NCBI RefSeq assembly: GCF_008933605.1
Contig: NZ_WBUS01000013.1
Location: forward strand, 1-44,470
Length of the DNA: 44,470 nt
DNA from: Albidovulum sp.
GTDB taxonomy: Bacteria > Pseudomonadota > Alphaproteobacteria > Rhodobacterales > Rhodobacteraceae
Reading direction: 5' to 3'
The position numbers were made by a program, and so were the translations under genes. Numbering within the stretch: position 1 is the stretch's first letter; each line of letters starts with the position of its first letter. Positions 7,435-15,590 of the stretch are shown in pieces. The notes beneath the pieces were generated by a model that did no database searches, was not told where the DNA came from, and worked only from the letters and a program-made list of their open reading frames with translations.

Positions 7435-9518
7435 ATCGCCACCATGCCGATGATCGCGGGCTTGGCATCGAAGCCGAGTTCGTCAAACGAAAGGACGGGC
7501 GCCGAGATGCCGCGCGCGCCGAGCACGGTCTTGAGGAACCGGCGCCGTCGCGCGGACGTGACGACGGCGGGATGTATTCCCCGCTCCCCGGCCTTCGAGA
7601 TCTTCTCGGCCAGGTTCGCGGCCAACCGGTTGAATTTCTCCGGCGGCAGCGCGATGTCGGTGAGACCGCGCTCGCCGTCGATCTGGTGGAGGGAGAACGT
7701 TTCCTCCCACTCGGGCGCGAGCTGGACCAGCGGCACGCTTCCGTCCTCGCGTCGGACCTCCGCCACGAGCTGGAATCCGAGTCTGCGCCGGACATGTTCG
7801 CAAACTGCCTCGGGGCTTCCGACACCGCGCGCCTCGGCGATGGCTTCCAGGATCAGGGGAAGGTTGCGGATCGACACGCGCTCGTCGAGGAGGAGACGTA
7901 GAGCCGAGAGAAGCAGATCGATGGGCACCTTGTCAGGGATCAACTCGTCGAGGAGCCGTTTGTTCGCCTGCGCGCGCGCCGGGTCGGAGAGGTTGACGCA
8001 CTCGTCGAGCAGACGGCGCAGCGACTTGAGCGACAGAAGGCGCGCGAAGTTGCGCTTGATCACCTCAAGCAGATGGGTCGCGAGAACCTCCGTCGCGCCC
8101 ACGACTGTGACCCCGGCGAGCGCGGCCTCCTCCTGCGCGATGGCCGGGATCCAGCGTGCGGGCGCGCCGTAGACCGGCTCGCGGACGTCGCGGCCATCGG
8201 GCACTCGGTCTTCGGCGCCGGCGACAAGCGCCAGTGCATGGTCGGGCACGAGCCGATCGCGGGCCTGCTCGACCCCGTGGATGCGGATGCGGTATTCGCC
8301 CGGCTCCAGCAGGGCGTCGTCGGTGAGCCGGATCTCGGGCAGGATGAGCCCATAGACCGCGGCGACATGGTTGCGCATGTTCACGATCCGCGCGTCGAGC
8401 CCCGTCGCGGGATCGAGCACCATGGCGACGAGCGAGGACGAGAACTCCACATGGATCTCGTCAAGATCGAGGATGTCGCCGATGGACCTTTTCCGCTGCA
8501 TGTCCGGTTTCGGAGCGGCACCCCGGGCCGCCTCCGCCGCGCCCTTCTGTGCGCTTCGCCGCATCGCCTCCCCCGCCGCCCCGAGGATGAGCGCGCCGGT
8601 GACGAACGGAAAGAAAGGGAGGCCCGGCACAAACGCGAAGAGCGCCATCAGGAAGGCCACCGTCAGGAGCGCCGAGGGGTAGCGCCCGAGCTGGCGGAAC
8701 AGCTCGCGGTCGGCAGCGCCCTTCACGCCGCCGCGGGACAGCAGCAGGGCCGAGGCAATCGAGATGATCACGGCGGGAATCTGGCTGACCAGTCCGTCGC
8801 CGACGGTGAGGATCGCGTAGGTCTCGAGCGCCCGGTCAAAGGGCATCCCATGCACGGCGACCCCGATCGCGAGCCCGACGACAAGGTTCAGCAGCGTGAT
8901 CAGAAGTCCCGCGACGGCGTCTCCCTTGACGAACTTCGACGCGCCGTCGAGCGAGCCGAAGAAGGTCGTTTCCGCCTGTTCGCGTTCGCGCCGGGCCTTG
9001 GCCTCCGCGTGGTCGATCGCGCCCGCGTTCATGTCGCTGTCGATGGCAAGCTGCTTGCCAGGCATGCCGTCAAGCGCGAAGCGGGCTCCGACCTCGGCCA
9101 TCCGGCCCGCACCCTTGGTGATGACGATGAAGTTGACGATGAGGAGCACGCCGAAGACGACGAGGCCGATGAGGACCGAGCCCGACATGATGAACATGGC
9201 GAAGCCTTCGATCACGTCGCCGGCAGCGTTCGTTCCGGTATGTCCCTTTCCGATGATGAGCTTTGTCGACGAGACGTTCAGCGAGAGCCTCAGCATCAGC
9301 GAGGCGAGCAGGATCGTCGGGAAGGCCGAGAAGTCGAGCGGACGCTCGATGAAGAGGGTGATCGTGAAGATCAGGATCGCGATCGCAAAGGAGGCGGCAA
9401 GGCCGATGTCGAGCACCAAGGGCGGCATCGGCAGGATCATCATGACGATCACCGCCATGAGTGCGAGCGCGAGGAGCACGGTCGGGCGGAACAGATTGGC
9501 GAAGCGGAAGCCCGGCAT
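7431..9518 (-). CDS. flhA: Flagellar export gate protein FlhA
   Basis: FlhA is the largest export-gate subunit: its membrane part conducts protons and its cytoplasmic part docks chaperone-substrate complexes. The 695-residue product has about eight membrane segments in residues 1-320 and the FHIPEP signature in the cytoplasmic loop (GARFALDGMPGKQLAIDSDM, then AGAIDHAEAKARREREQAET). Its C-terminal cytoplasmic domain includes VNLSDPARAQANKRLLDEL and PAVVTSARRRRFLKTVL. The length is canonical. Its ATG shares one base with the stop of the upstream transglycosylase gene. Confidence 0.97.
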   Translation of the reverse strand: MPGFRFANLFRPTVLLALALMAVIVMMILPMPPLVLDIGLAASFAIAILIFTITLFIERPLDFSAFPTILLASLMLRLSLNVSSTKLIIGKGHTGTNAAGDVIEGFAMFIMSGSVLIGLVVFGVLLIVNFIVITKGAGRMAEVGARFALDGMPGKQLAIDSDMNAGAIDHAEAKARREREQAETTFFGSLDGASKFVKGDAVAGLLITLLNLVVGLAIGVAVHGMPFDRALETYAILTVGDGLVSQIPAVIISIASALLLSRGGVKGAADRELFRQLGRYPSALLTVAFLMALFAFVPGLPFFPFVTGALILGAAGEAMRRSAQKGAAEAARGAAPKPDMQRKRSIGDILDLDEIHVEFSSSLVAMVLDPATGLDARIVNMRNHVAAVYGLILPEIRLTDDALLEPGEYRIRIHGVEQARDRLVPDHALALVAGAEDRVPDGRDVREPVYGAPARWIPAIAQEEAALAGVTVVGATEVLATHLLEVIKRNFARLLSLKSLRRLLDECVNLSDPARAQANKRLLDELIPDKVPIDLLLSALRLLLDERVSIRNLPLILEAIAEARGVGSPEAVCEHVRRRLGFQLVAEVRREDGSVPLVQLAPEWEETFSLHQIDGERGLTDIALPPEKFNRLAANLAEKISKAGERGIHPAVVTSARRRRFLKTVLGARGISAPVLSFDELGFDAKPAIIGMVAM

Positions 9519-10306
9519 CAGTCCACCCGCTCCGTGTCGGCGGCGGCCGGGCGTGCGGCGAAGAGACCGGCCGGGGCAGCAGCGTTGCCGAGCGGCACGA
9601 GCGAGCCGAGCCCCGTCGACGCGCCCGTCTGCAGGAGAGGATAGCGGTTGACACGGGCGGCCGCCGACAGCACTCCGGCGCCGTTGGCGACCGCCACGAT
9701 ATCCGGAATATCCGGAATGTCGCGTTCGGAGGCTTCGGCGAGCCCGGCGTAGAGCCGTTCGAACCGGGCCTGGTAGCGGTTGGCGAACTCGGGCGTCCGC
9801 GAATGGTATGCGCCGGCGGCACGACCCCAGTCACCCTTTTCGGCATGAAGCCCCTGCAGCAGGCGAGCGGCGTAGAGTGCGTTGGCGAGCGGATCGAACA
9901 TCTCCTCGATCGAGCGGAAGGCCTCGCCATGCCACCTGTAATTGATCTGGAAGCAGCCGACGTCGAAGCTGCGGGCACCGCGCTTGTACTCCCTATAGAC
10001 ATAGGCGCGTGCCTCGTCCGCGCTCTCGAACCAGTGCCCCTCGCCTTCCATGTTCACGGTCCAGGGCCAGGGACGCAAGGCACCGCCGTGCTTGCGGCCC
10101 GTCTCCGTCAGCGAAATCGCCTTCAGCACCGACAGCGGCACACCAGTGCGGCGTGCCGCTTCGGAAGCGACGTTATCGCAGACCGCGGAGGCATCCGCGT
10201 TGGCTTGAACGCAGGTTGTGCTCGCGACGAGGAGAAGCGTCGTGACCGCAGCGCGGCCGAGGGCGAGCGCGGTGATCCCGATACCGTAGCGCGGCAGGCG
10301 TGTCAT
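9518..10306 (-). CDS. Exported lytic transglycosylase, SltF-like
   Basis: The 262-residue protein has an N-terminal signal sequence (GIGITALALGRAAVTTLLLV) and an SLT-type lytic transglycosylase domain: a Glu in LKAISLTETG near residue 67 as catalytic acid, GCFQINYRWHG as the G-x-x-QIN motif, and the downstream DPLANALYAARLLQGL helix. Such enzymes cut peptidoglycan strands. Sitting directly before flhA, it probably opens the wall for rod growth, as SltF does in Rhodobacter sphaeroides. The C-terminal ~80 residues are low in complexity and could bind FlgJ, by analogy. An alternative ATG at 10324 would add six residues. Confidence 0.85.
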   Translation of the reverse strand: MTRLPRYGIGITALALGRAAVTTLLLVASTTCVQANADASAVCDNVASEAARRTGVPLSVLKAISLTETGRKHGGALRPWPWTVNMEGEGHWFESADEARAYVYREYKRGARSFDVGCFQINYRWHGEAFRSIEEMFDPLANALYAARLLQGLHAEKGDWGRAAGAYHSRTPEFANRYQARFERLYAGLAEASERDIPDIPDIVAVANGAGVLSAAARVNRYPLLQTGASTGLGSLVPLGNAAAPAGLFAARPAAADTERVD

Positions 10307-10397
10307 TCTGACCCTCGGGCGCATTCCTTGCTTGGCCGCGACGTTAGGCAGGGGTGGTTTAGATTCGGTAACCGGGAGTGGATGCACGCCGGGCGAT

Positions 10398-13043
10398 TCA
10401 TCCGCCGGTCGATGCGGCCCTGGCCTGGGCGCTCTCTGCACTGCCGGAAAGGAGGGCGGAGATCGCGTCGCGGGTCCTTCGGCTGTCCTCCAGCAGGTTT
10501 CTGCCGCTTGCCAAGGGGCCGGGAGCGGAGGTGCCCCGGGTCGTCTCCGCCTGAGGTGCTGCCGGCGGGGCGTGGTCGAGCGCTTCGAGCGCGGCGCGAA
10601 CCGGCTCCGGCCCGATGGCGGCTACAAGCGGCAGGTTGCCGGCGCGCCAGGCCTCCTGCCCGGCGCGCGGATCGTCCTCAAGTGCGCGGAATTGCGCGGC
10701 GGCACCGGAATGGTCCCCCGACATGGCCATGGCCTCGGCCCGCACCTTTGCCGCAACTGGCCCGGTGACACCGGCGACCAGGTCTATGGCGCCGACCGGG
10801 TCGAATTCGTCGAGTGCGGCGCGGGCAAGCAGGGAGCGTCCGCGATCAGTGTATCCGGCCTCTCCCCGCAGCAGGCGCTTCACTTCCCCGGTGAACCCTG
10901 CCTCGGCAAGTCGGTCGGCAAGGTCCAGCCGCAGCATCAGGTCTGCTGCCGGCCAGTCGACCAGGTGGCGTTGGCGGAAGTACTGGAGCAGGAAGGTCCG
11001 TTCGTCTGCATTTTCGGCGAGCATCCCGAAGAGACGTGCGGCGGTGGTGGCACGCAGTTCATCTGGTGCTGCAGCCGGCCAGCCGTCCCATCCGGCGAAG
11101 GCGCGGTCGAATTCGCCGGCGGAGGCCCGCGCGAGGATGTGGAGCGACGTCAGAACCGGGCCACTCGCCCCGTTCTGCAATTCGAAGGCGAGCGCTTCTG
11201 CGCTGTCAGCGAGCCCCGGTTCCACCGCTCCGCCCCGTGCGAGGCGGGATTCGATTGCCAGGATCAGGGCCTCGGCCGAAAGGGGGTCGTTGGTGCCCGC
11301 CAGCGCCTCCAGACGACTTTCGCCCGCCGCAGCGTTCCCGGACGCGAGGTCGACCTGTGCCGCGACCATGTCGAGAGCGTGCCCCGGCCGCTCCGGTACC
11401 CGGGCGATCGCGTTGCGGACGGAGCGCGCCGCGTCAACCGCCCCGACCGTGACAAACCGCTCGGACACGCCGGGACCGAGAGCCCGGCGCAAATGCGGTG
11501 GCAGGGCTGAAAAAGCCCGGACAACCGCGCCGGTATCCACATCTGCCGCCGGCCGCACCTGTGACCATGCCATCAAGGCCCAGAGCGCCGCCGCGGAGTC
11601 GCAGTCGGTCATGTTGGAGAAGACCGCCCTTTCGCCCGGCGGCGTCCCGTCGAGGATGAACCCGATGTCGGTGAGAATTGCGCCTTCCTCAGGAACGACG
11701 TCGAAGGACCGAAGCACCGCGCGGGCTTCCGCGCCGAAGCCGAAGTAAAGATAGAGGCGGGCAAGGCTCAGCACCTGTTCCGGCGACGGGCGGTCGAACT
11801 CGGCGACGAGGCCGGTGCGCCGTTCGGCGATCTGGGCCGCGAACGGCCGATCGTCACCCCAGCTGTCGATGGCGAAATCCTCGTCGCTCAGGCAGGATCC
11901 GTCGGCCGCAGAGGTAGGCTTGTCCCTGGAGGCCGAAAGGCTGTCGCGGTCGACGCTGGTTTCCGCGTGAACAGCGAACGGCTTGAGGACCGTGTCCTGG
12001 ATTTCGCCCGCGGGCCGCGACGTCGAAGCGGCGTCCGGCGTCGCGAGAGGCGGATTGCGGTTGGCGGGCGCCTCGATCTCCACAAGGCCCTGGGACGCGG
12101 CGCGGCTCAGCTCGTGAAGCAGCGTCGCCTGGGCTTCCATCCGCCGGGCGGCGGAAAGGTCCGGCGCGGCGGCGTCCGTGCCGGCAAGGTCCGCGTCCAC
12201 CTTGTCATGCGGGGTCAATGACCTGACGGGTTCCGATGCCTCGGCAGCAGAGCCTGGGCCTCGGTCCGACCCCGGTGAGGGTGGAGCGCCACGCGGTGGA
12301 ACGGAAGCGAGAGCTCTGTCGGTGGCCGGCTCGTTGCTTGGGGACGGCTCCCGCGGGTCATCCGAGACTTGAGAACCCGTCGCCGAGGGGCTTGCTACGA
12401 GGCCGATGCCCTTTCCCCGCTCCGGTGCCGCGTCGGGCATTGTCCGACCGGCGTTCCCGCTCGGCACCTGGATCCCTCGCCAGAGGAATTCGAGCCGCGA
12501 GTCGGGGGTTGCGGCAACCGCATACGCCGCGGCGCCTCTCGGCATACCGCCGGACATCGAACCTGCGCGGTGGCGGCCGTCGGGGTGATCAGTTGTGCCG
12601 GGCAGCGCGGGTTGCTCACGTGCTGTGGGCTCGCGCGTCACGGGCGCCTCGAATGGGGAGCCCGGCGATGGCGCCCCGTCGGCGATGTCGATGACGAGGG
12701 CGTCTGCCGGGGTTACGAATGCCGTCGCATGGCAGTCGCAGCCGAGGTCGATGCGCAGCGTACCTGACCCTTCGCCCGGAGATAGCTCGGCCACGCGATT
12801 GCGTCCGATCAGACGGAACGCCCCCGAGAGGTCGAAGTCGGCGCCGGTGCCGAGCTGCAACTCGTATCCTTTCTCGGTCCGACCGAGCGACCAGTTTTCT
12901 CCGCCCCGGTCGGCCACGATGCGCGTGAAGCCTTCATGGTCGCCGCTGCGGATTCGCACGGTTTCCGCGCGAAGAGGACCTGCCGCAAACGCGACGGCAG
13001 CGATGACGGCAAGACCGAGTCGCGGAGCCTGCCAAGGCATCAT
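10398..13043 (-). CDS. Large exported protein of the motA operon, unknown function
   Basis: I do not recognise a named family over the full length. The 881-residue product has a signal peptide (LGLAVIAAVAFAAGPLRAET, cleavage near residue 26). An N-terminal domain of about 100 residues follows, with alternating beta strands (TVRIRSGDHEGFTRIVADRG; LRIDLGCDCHATAFV) that resembles AMIN-type envelope domains. Next is about 250 residues rich in Pro, Ser and Ala. The helical C-terminal half from about residue 385 has TPR-like pairs (LARLYLYFGFGAEARAVLRS). The start overlaps the motA stop (ATGA). Context and a periplasmic location suggest a stator-associated or motor-scaffold role, comparable in principle to rhizobial MotC. 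That role is inference. Confidence 0.75.
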   Translation of the reverse strand: MMPWQAPRLGLAVIAAVAFAAGPLRAETVRIRSGDHEGFTRIVADRGGENWSLGRTEKGYELQLGTGADFDLSGAFRLIGRNRVAELSPGEGSGTLRIDLGCDCHATAFVTPADALVIDIADGAPSPGSPFEAPVTREPTAREQPALPGTTDHPDGRHRAGSMSGGMPRGAAAYAVAATPDSRLEFLWRGIQVPSGNAGRTMPDAAPERGKGIGLVASPSATGSQVSDDPREPSPSNEPATDRALASVPPRGAPPSPGSDRGPGSAAEASEPVRSLTPHDKVDADLAGTDAAAPDLSAARRMEAQATLLHELSRAASQGLVEIEAPANRNPPLATPDAASTSRPAGEIQDTVLKPFAVHAETSVDRDSLSASRDKPTSAADGSCLSDEDFAIDSWGDDRPFAAQIAERRTGLVAEFDRPSPEQVLSLARLYLYFGFGAEARAVLRSFDVVPEEGAILTDIGFILDGTPPGERAVFSNMTDCDSAAALWALMAWSQVRPAADVDTGAVVRAFSALPPHLRRALGPGVSERFVTVGAVDAARSVRNAIARVPERPGHALDMVAAQVDLASGNAAAGESRLEALAGTNDPLSAEALILAIESRLARGGAVEPGLADSAEALAFELQNGASGPVLTSLHILARASAGEFDRAFAGWDGWPAAAPDELRATTAARLFGMLAENADERTFLLQYFRQRHLVDWPAADLMLRLDLADRLAEAGFTGEVKRLLRGEAGYTDRGRSLLARAALDEFDPVGAIDLVAGVTGPVAAKVRAEAMAMSGDHSGAAAQFRALEDDPRAGQEAWRAGNLPLVAAIGPEPVRAALEALDHAPPAAPQAETTRGTSAPGPLASGRNLLEDSRRTRDAISALLSGSAESAQARAASTGG

Positions 13044-13909
13044 GCCGCCTCCGACTTGACGGCTTTCAGGGCTTCCTCGAGCGCCGAGAAGGTCGGCCGG
13101 AAGTGGTGCGGCGTGTTCTGGCGGCCGACCTCGATGCAGATGTTCGCGGCATGGTTGTGAAGATTGGCGACAAGAACCTCGCGGATCAGCTTGTAGAAAT
13201 GGCTGTCCTCCTCGATCACCGTCTTGAGTTTCGCCGCGAACGGACCGACGAGTCCGTAGGCGAGGAACACGCCCAGGAACGTTCCGACGAGGGCGCCACC
13301 GATCATCTTGCCGAGAATTTCGGGCGGCTGGTCGATCGATCCCATCGTCTTGATGACGCCCAGAACCGCCGCGACGATGCCAAGAGCCGGAAGACCGTCC
13401 GCAACGGACTGCAGGGCGTGGGGCGAGTGCATCGCGTGGTGGAGGTTCGATTCGAGCTGTCTTTCGAGGACCTCCTCCACTTGGTGAGGGTCGTCGTAGT
13501 TCATCGAGGCCGAGCGCATGGTGTCGCAGATAAGTTCCACCGCCGCATGGTCCTGCTGGATTCTGGGGTACCGGCCGAAGATTCCGGACGTGCCTGGGGA
13601 TTCGATGTGTTCTTCGACGGCGACGGGATTCTGCCTGGCCAGCCGGATGAGCTCGAAGAGAAGGCAGAGAAGGTCGCGGTAGTCGTCCGGCTTCCACTGC
13701 GGGCCCTTGAATACCTTCTTGATGTCCTTCAGCGTGTGCTTGATCGCGGCGCCGTCATTGGAGAGCACGAAGGCGCCCACGGCGGCTCCCGCGATCATGA
13801 TCATCTCGAACGGCAGGGACTTGAGGATGATGCCCATCTTGCCGCCAGCGGCCATGTAGCCGCCGAAGACCATGATGAAGATGATCGCGATGCCGATGAT
13901 GCCGACCAT
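13040..13909 (-). CDS. motA: Flagellar stator protein MotA
   Basis: MotA forms the proton-driven stator ring that turns the rotor. The 289-residue product has the expected four membrane segments: two near the N-terminus (MVGIIGIAIIFIMVFGGYMA; about residues 34-51) and two after the large cytoplasmic loop. The third segment has LPALGIVAAVLGVIKTMGS and the fourth GALVGTFLGVFLAYGLVGPF, carrying the conserved prolines. The loop has LLFELIRLARQNPVAVEEHI, including the charged residues that contact FliG. No motB follows; instead an 881-residue exported protein is coupled to it. Confidence 0.96.
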   Translation of the reverse strand: MVGIIGIAIIFIMVFGGYMAAGGKMGIILKSLPFEMIMIAGAAVGAFVLSNDGAAIKHTLKDIKKVFKGPQWKPDDYRDLLCLLFELIRLARQNPVAVEEHIESPGTSGIFGRYPRIQQDHAAVELICDTMRSASMNYDDPHQVEEVLERQLESNLHHAMHSPHALQSVADGLPALGIVAAVLGVIKTMGSIDQPPEILGKMIGGALVGTFLGVFLAYGLVGPFAAKLKTVIEEDSHFYKLIREVLVANLHNHAANICIEVGRQNTPHHFRPTFSALEEALKAVKSEAA

Positions 13910-13991
13910 TTGCGGTCCCTTGTTTCGCCCGGCATATCGGCGCCGGATCGCGCCGAACCTTGCAGGCGGGCCTTAAGAATTTCTCTCCGAC

Positions 13992-14612
13992 CTATTCCTT
14001 CGGGGCGGCGGCGTTGCGCCCCGCAAGGACCACGCTGATCGTGTAGGCGACCTTCGGTTCGAGCCCCGCCATCACCGCTGCGGCAGCGTCGGGGCGCATC
14101 CGGGCCAGGAAGCCCGCGGCGAAGTCCGGATCCATCTCGGCGAAGAGCGAGGCCGCGTCCTTCGGCTTCATCTGCTCGTACACCGCGACGAGGCGGGTGA
14201 CGTCCTGGTCTGCGGCCTGATCGGCGAGGGTGAGCGTTGCGGCGAGCCGTTCCTCGGCGGCCACGAGTTCGGCGAGCTTGCCGTCGACCTCGGCGCGCGC
14301 AAGGGCAAGCGCCTGCGCTTGGTCGGCGGCGGCAGCTTCGCGCTCCTTCAAGCGTGCTTCGCGTCCCCTGATCTCCTCGAGCATCGCGAGAGCGCCGGCG
14401 TCAGGCTCGCAGACAGAAGACGCGGCGACGGGACCCGGATCGGGGGCCGCGGCGTCGGCATTGGCCAGCGCGTGACCGGTACTTAGACCGACGCGGATCA
14501 GACCGGAGCCGCCAAGAAGAAGCGCGATGAGGAAGAGCGCCCCCTGACCGCCCTTCCTGGACCTGCGGCGCGACCTCCGGGCAGCCAGTTCCCTGGGGGG
14601 CCGTGACGTCAT
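13992..14612 (-). CDS. motE: MotE-like motility protein with MgtE-N/FliG-like domain
   Basis: The 206-residue protein has a very basic N-terminus, one membrane segment or uncleaved signal (GALFLIALLLGGSGLIRVG, about residues 24-42), and a long coiled coil (about residues 75-135, rich in Glu, Ala and Arg). It ends with a helical domain (LVAVYEQMKPKDAASLFAEM, DPDFAAGFLARMRPDAAAAV) that resembles the MgtE N-terminal and FliG middle domains. MotE of Sinorhizobium is a periplasmic chaperone for MotC, and this architecture matches MotE-family proteins. It lies 82 bases before motA and overlaps the upstream 121-residue gene by four bases. The exact role here is not shown by sequence. Confidence 0.75.
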   Translation of the reverse strand: MTSRPPRELAARRSRRRSRKGGQGALFLIALLLGGSGLIRVGLSTGHALANADAAAPDPGPVAASSVCEPDAGALAMLEEIRGREARLKEREAAAADQAQALALARAEVDGKLAELVAAEERLAATLTLADQAADQDVTRLVAVYEQMKPKDAASLFAEMDPDFAAGFLARMRPDAAAAVMAGLEPKVAYTISVVLAGRNAAAPKE

Positions 14613-14974
14613 TCCGCCGCCTCCATCGGCTGGTCCGGGCGATCGCGGCGCCTGAGGACGCGCATCCGCCTCGGCGCCGACTCACCCGTCTCCGGCAGGT
14701 CATGCAGCGTCGCGAGCATGAGTTCGAGCCGACCGGCCGCGTGCTCGGCCCTTTCGGTGACCGCGCCCAGCGACCGAGATGAATCGTTCGCCGCGCCACG
14801 GGCGGATTCGAGCGCCTTCGTCATGTCATCGACCTGCGCGGACAGGACGGCAATCGCGCCGCCCATGCCGGTTTCGAGGCGGTTGAATGCCTTGAGTCGC
14901 CGTGAAAGGACAAGGCAGTAGGCTCCGGCGGCAATGGCGCCCGCACCCAGGAGAATGTCGGCAATCAGCTCCAT
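14609..14974 (-). CDS. Small membrane-anchored coiled-coil protein of the flagellar operon
   Basis: This is a 121-residue protein with one N-terminal membrane segment (MELIADILLGAGAIAAGAYC), then a predicted coiled coil (LETGMGGAIAVLSAQVDDMT, about residues 36-90) and a basic tail. It resembles DUF6468-type proteins recalled from alphaproteobacterial flagellar clusters, though that assignment is from memory of the pattern only. It sits between fliL (10-base gap) and motE (4-base overlap). A role in stator or basal-body assembly is inferred from context alone. Confidence 0.65.
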   Translation of the reverse strand: MELIADILLGAGAIAAGAYCLVLSRRLKAFNRLETGMGGAIAVLSAQVDDMTKALESARGAANDSSRSLGAVTERAEHAAGRLELMLATLHDLPETGESAPRRMRVLRRRDRPDQPMEAAE

Positions 14975-14984
14975 CGCGGCCCTC

Positions 14985-15470
14985 CTAGTTGATGACGAAC
15001 CCGGTCACGAGCAGGTCGCGCACGCGCCCCTCGCCGGCGACCATCTGAACCCGCCGCAGCATCTGCGCCCGAAGCCGGACAAGCGCGGTCGGATCCTCCA
15101 GGTCGGCGACCTCCACGGCGCGGAGATAGCTGTTCAGAACGTCGATGACCCGCGGCAGAAGGAGCGTCACATCGTTCTGGTACGCCATTGCAACTTCCAG
15201 CTGGGCCGTGAAGTGCAGGTATCGGCCAGCAGGCTCCGAGCCCAGCGAGACTACCAGTGGTTCGAGCGGCACGAAGGCGATCTCGGGAAGTGGCGCGACC
15301 TGCGGAGCGTCCTCCTGCGCTTGCTCTGTGGCCTTGCCAAACATGAGACCGGAAAAGACTGCGTAGAAACTGCCGCCCCCGAGCGCGAGCATGAGGAGGA
15401 GGCCGAGGATCAGCGGCAGCTTCGAACGCGTCTTCGGGTTCGCTTGGGGCTCGGCAACGGCATCTGACAT
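14985..15470 (-). CDS. fliL: Flagellar basal body-associated protein FliL
   Basis: FliL is a single-pass inner-membrane protein that encircles stators. The 161-residue product has a short charged cytoplasmic start, a membrane segment (LPLILGLLLMLALGGGSFYA, about residues 18-37), and the periplasmic domain with IAFVPLEPLVVSLGSEPAGR, YLHFTAQLEVAMA and the C-terminal LLVTGFVIN. The ATG at 15470 is favoured by GGGATGA just upstream; an in-frame ATG at 15494 adds eight residues. It is the first gene of the ten-gene leftward operon, divergent from fliF across a CtrA-like box. Confidence 0.9.
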   Translation of the reverse strand: MSDAVAEPQANPKTRSKLPLILGLLLMLALGGGSFYAVFSGLMFGKATEQAQEDAPQVAPLPEIAFVPLEPLVVSLGSEPAGRYLHFTAQLEVAMAYQNDVTLLLPRVIDVLNSYLRAVEVADLEDPTALVRLRAQMLRRVQMVAGEGRVRDLLVTGFVIN

Positions 15471-15515
15471 CGGATCATCCCGCGTGATTGCCATATCCGT
15501 ATAACCCCGCGGAAA

Positions 15516-15530
15516 CTAACCGATTGTTAA
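15516..15530. promoter_or_regulatory. Candidate CtrA box between fliL and fliF
   Basis: The + strand reads CTAA-N7-TTAA and the - strand TTAA-N7-TTAG, one mismatch from TTAA-N7-TTAA. It lies 61 bases before the fliF GTG and 46 bases before the fliL ATG, a position suited to driving both divergent operons. Together with the similar box at 389-405 it suggests shared control of the locus by CtrA. Confidence 0.55.
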
Positions 15531-15590
15531 GCGCAATGGGCGAAGCATCGGTTCGACGAAGGGCAGAAGCCCGCTTTCCGGAGATGTGTC

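Noticed and set aside
6517-8172. Open frame of 551 codons on the + strand
   Set aside because: It runs antisense across flhB, fliR and flhA and has the low-complexity composition of a shadow frame.
8073-9644. Open frame of 523 codons on the + strand opposite flhA
   Set aside because: It is antisense to a perfectly conserved flhA, is made of Arg/Glu/Asp/Gly runs typical of G+C-driven shadow frames, and has no ribosome site.
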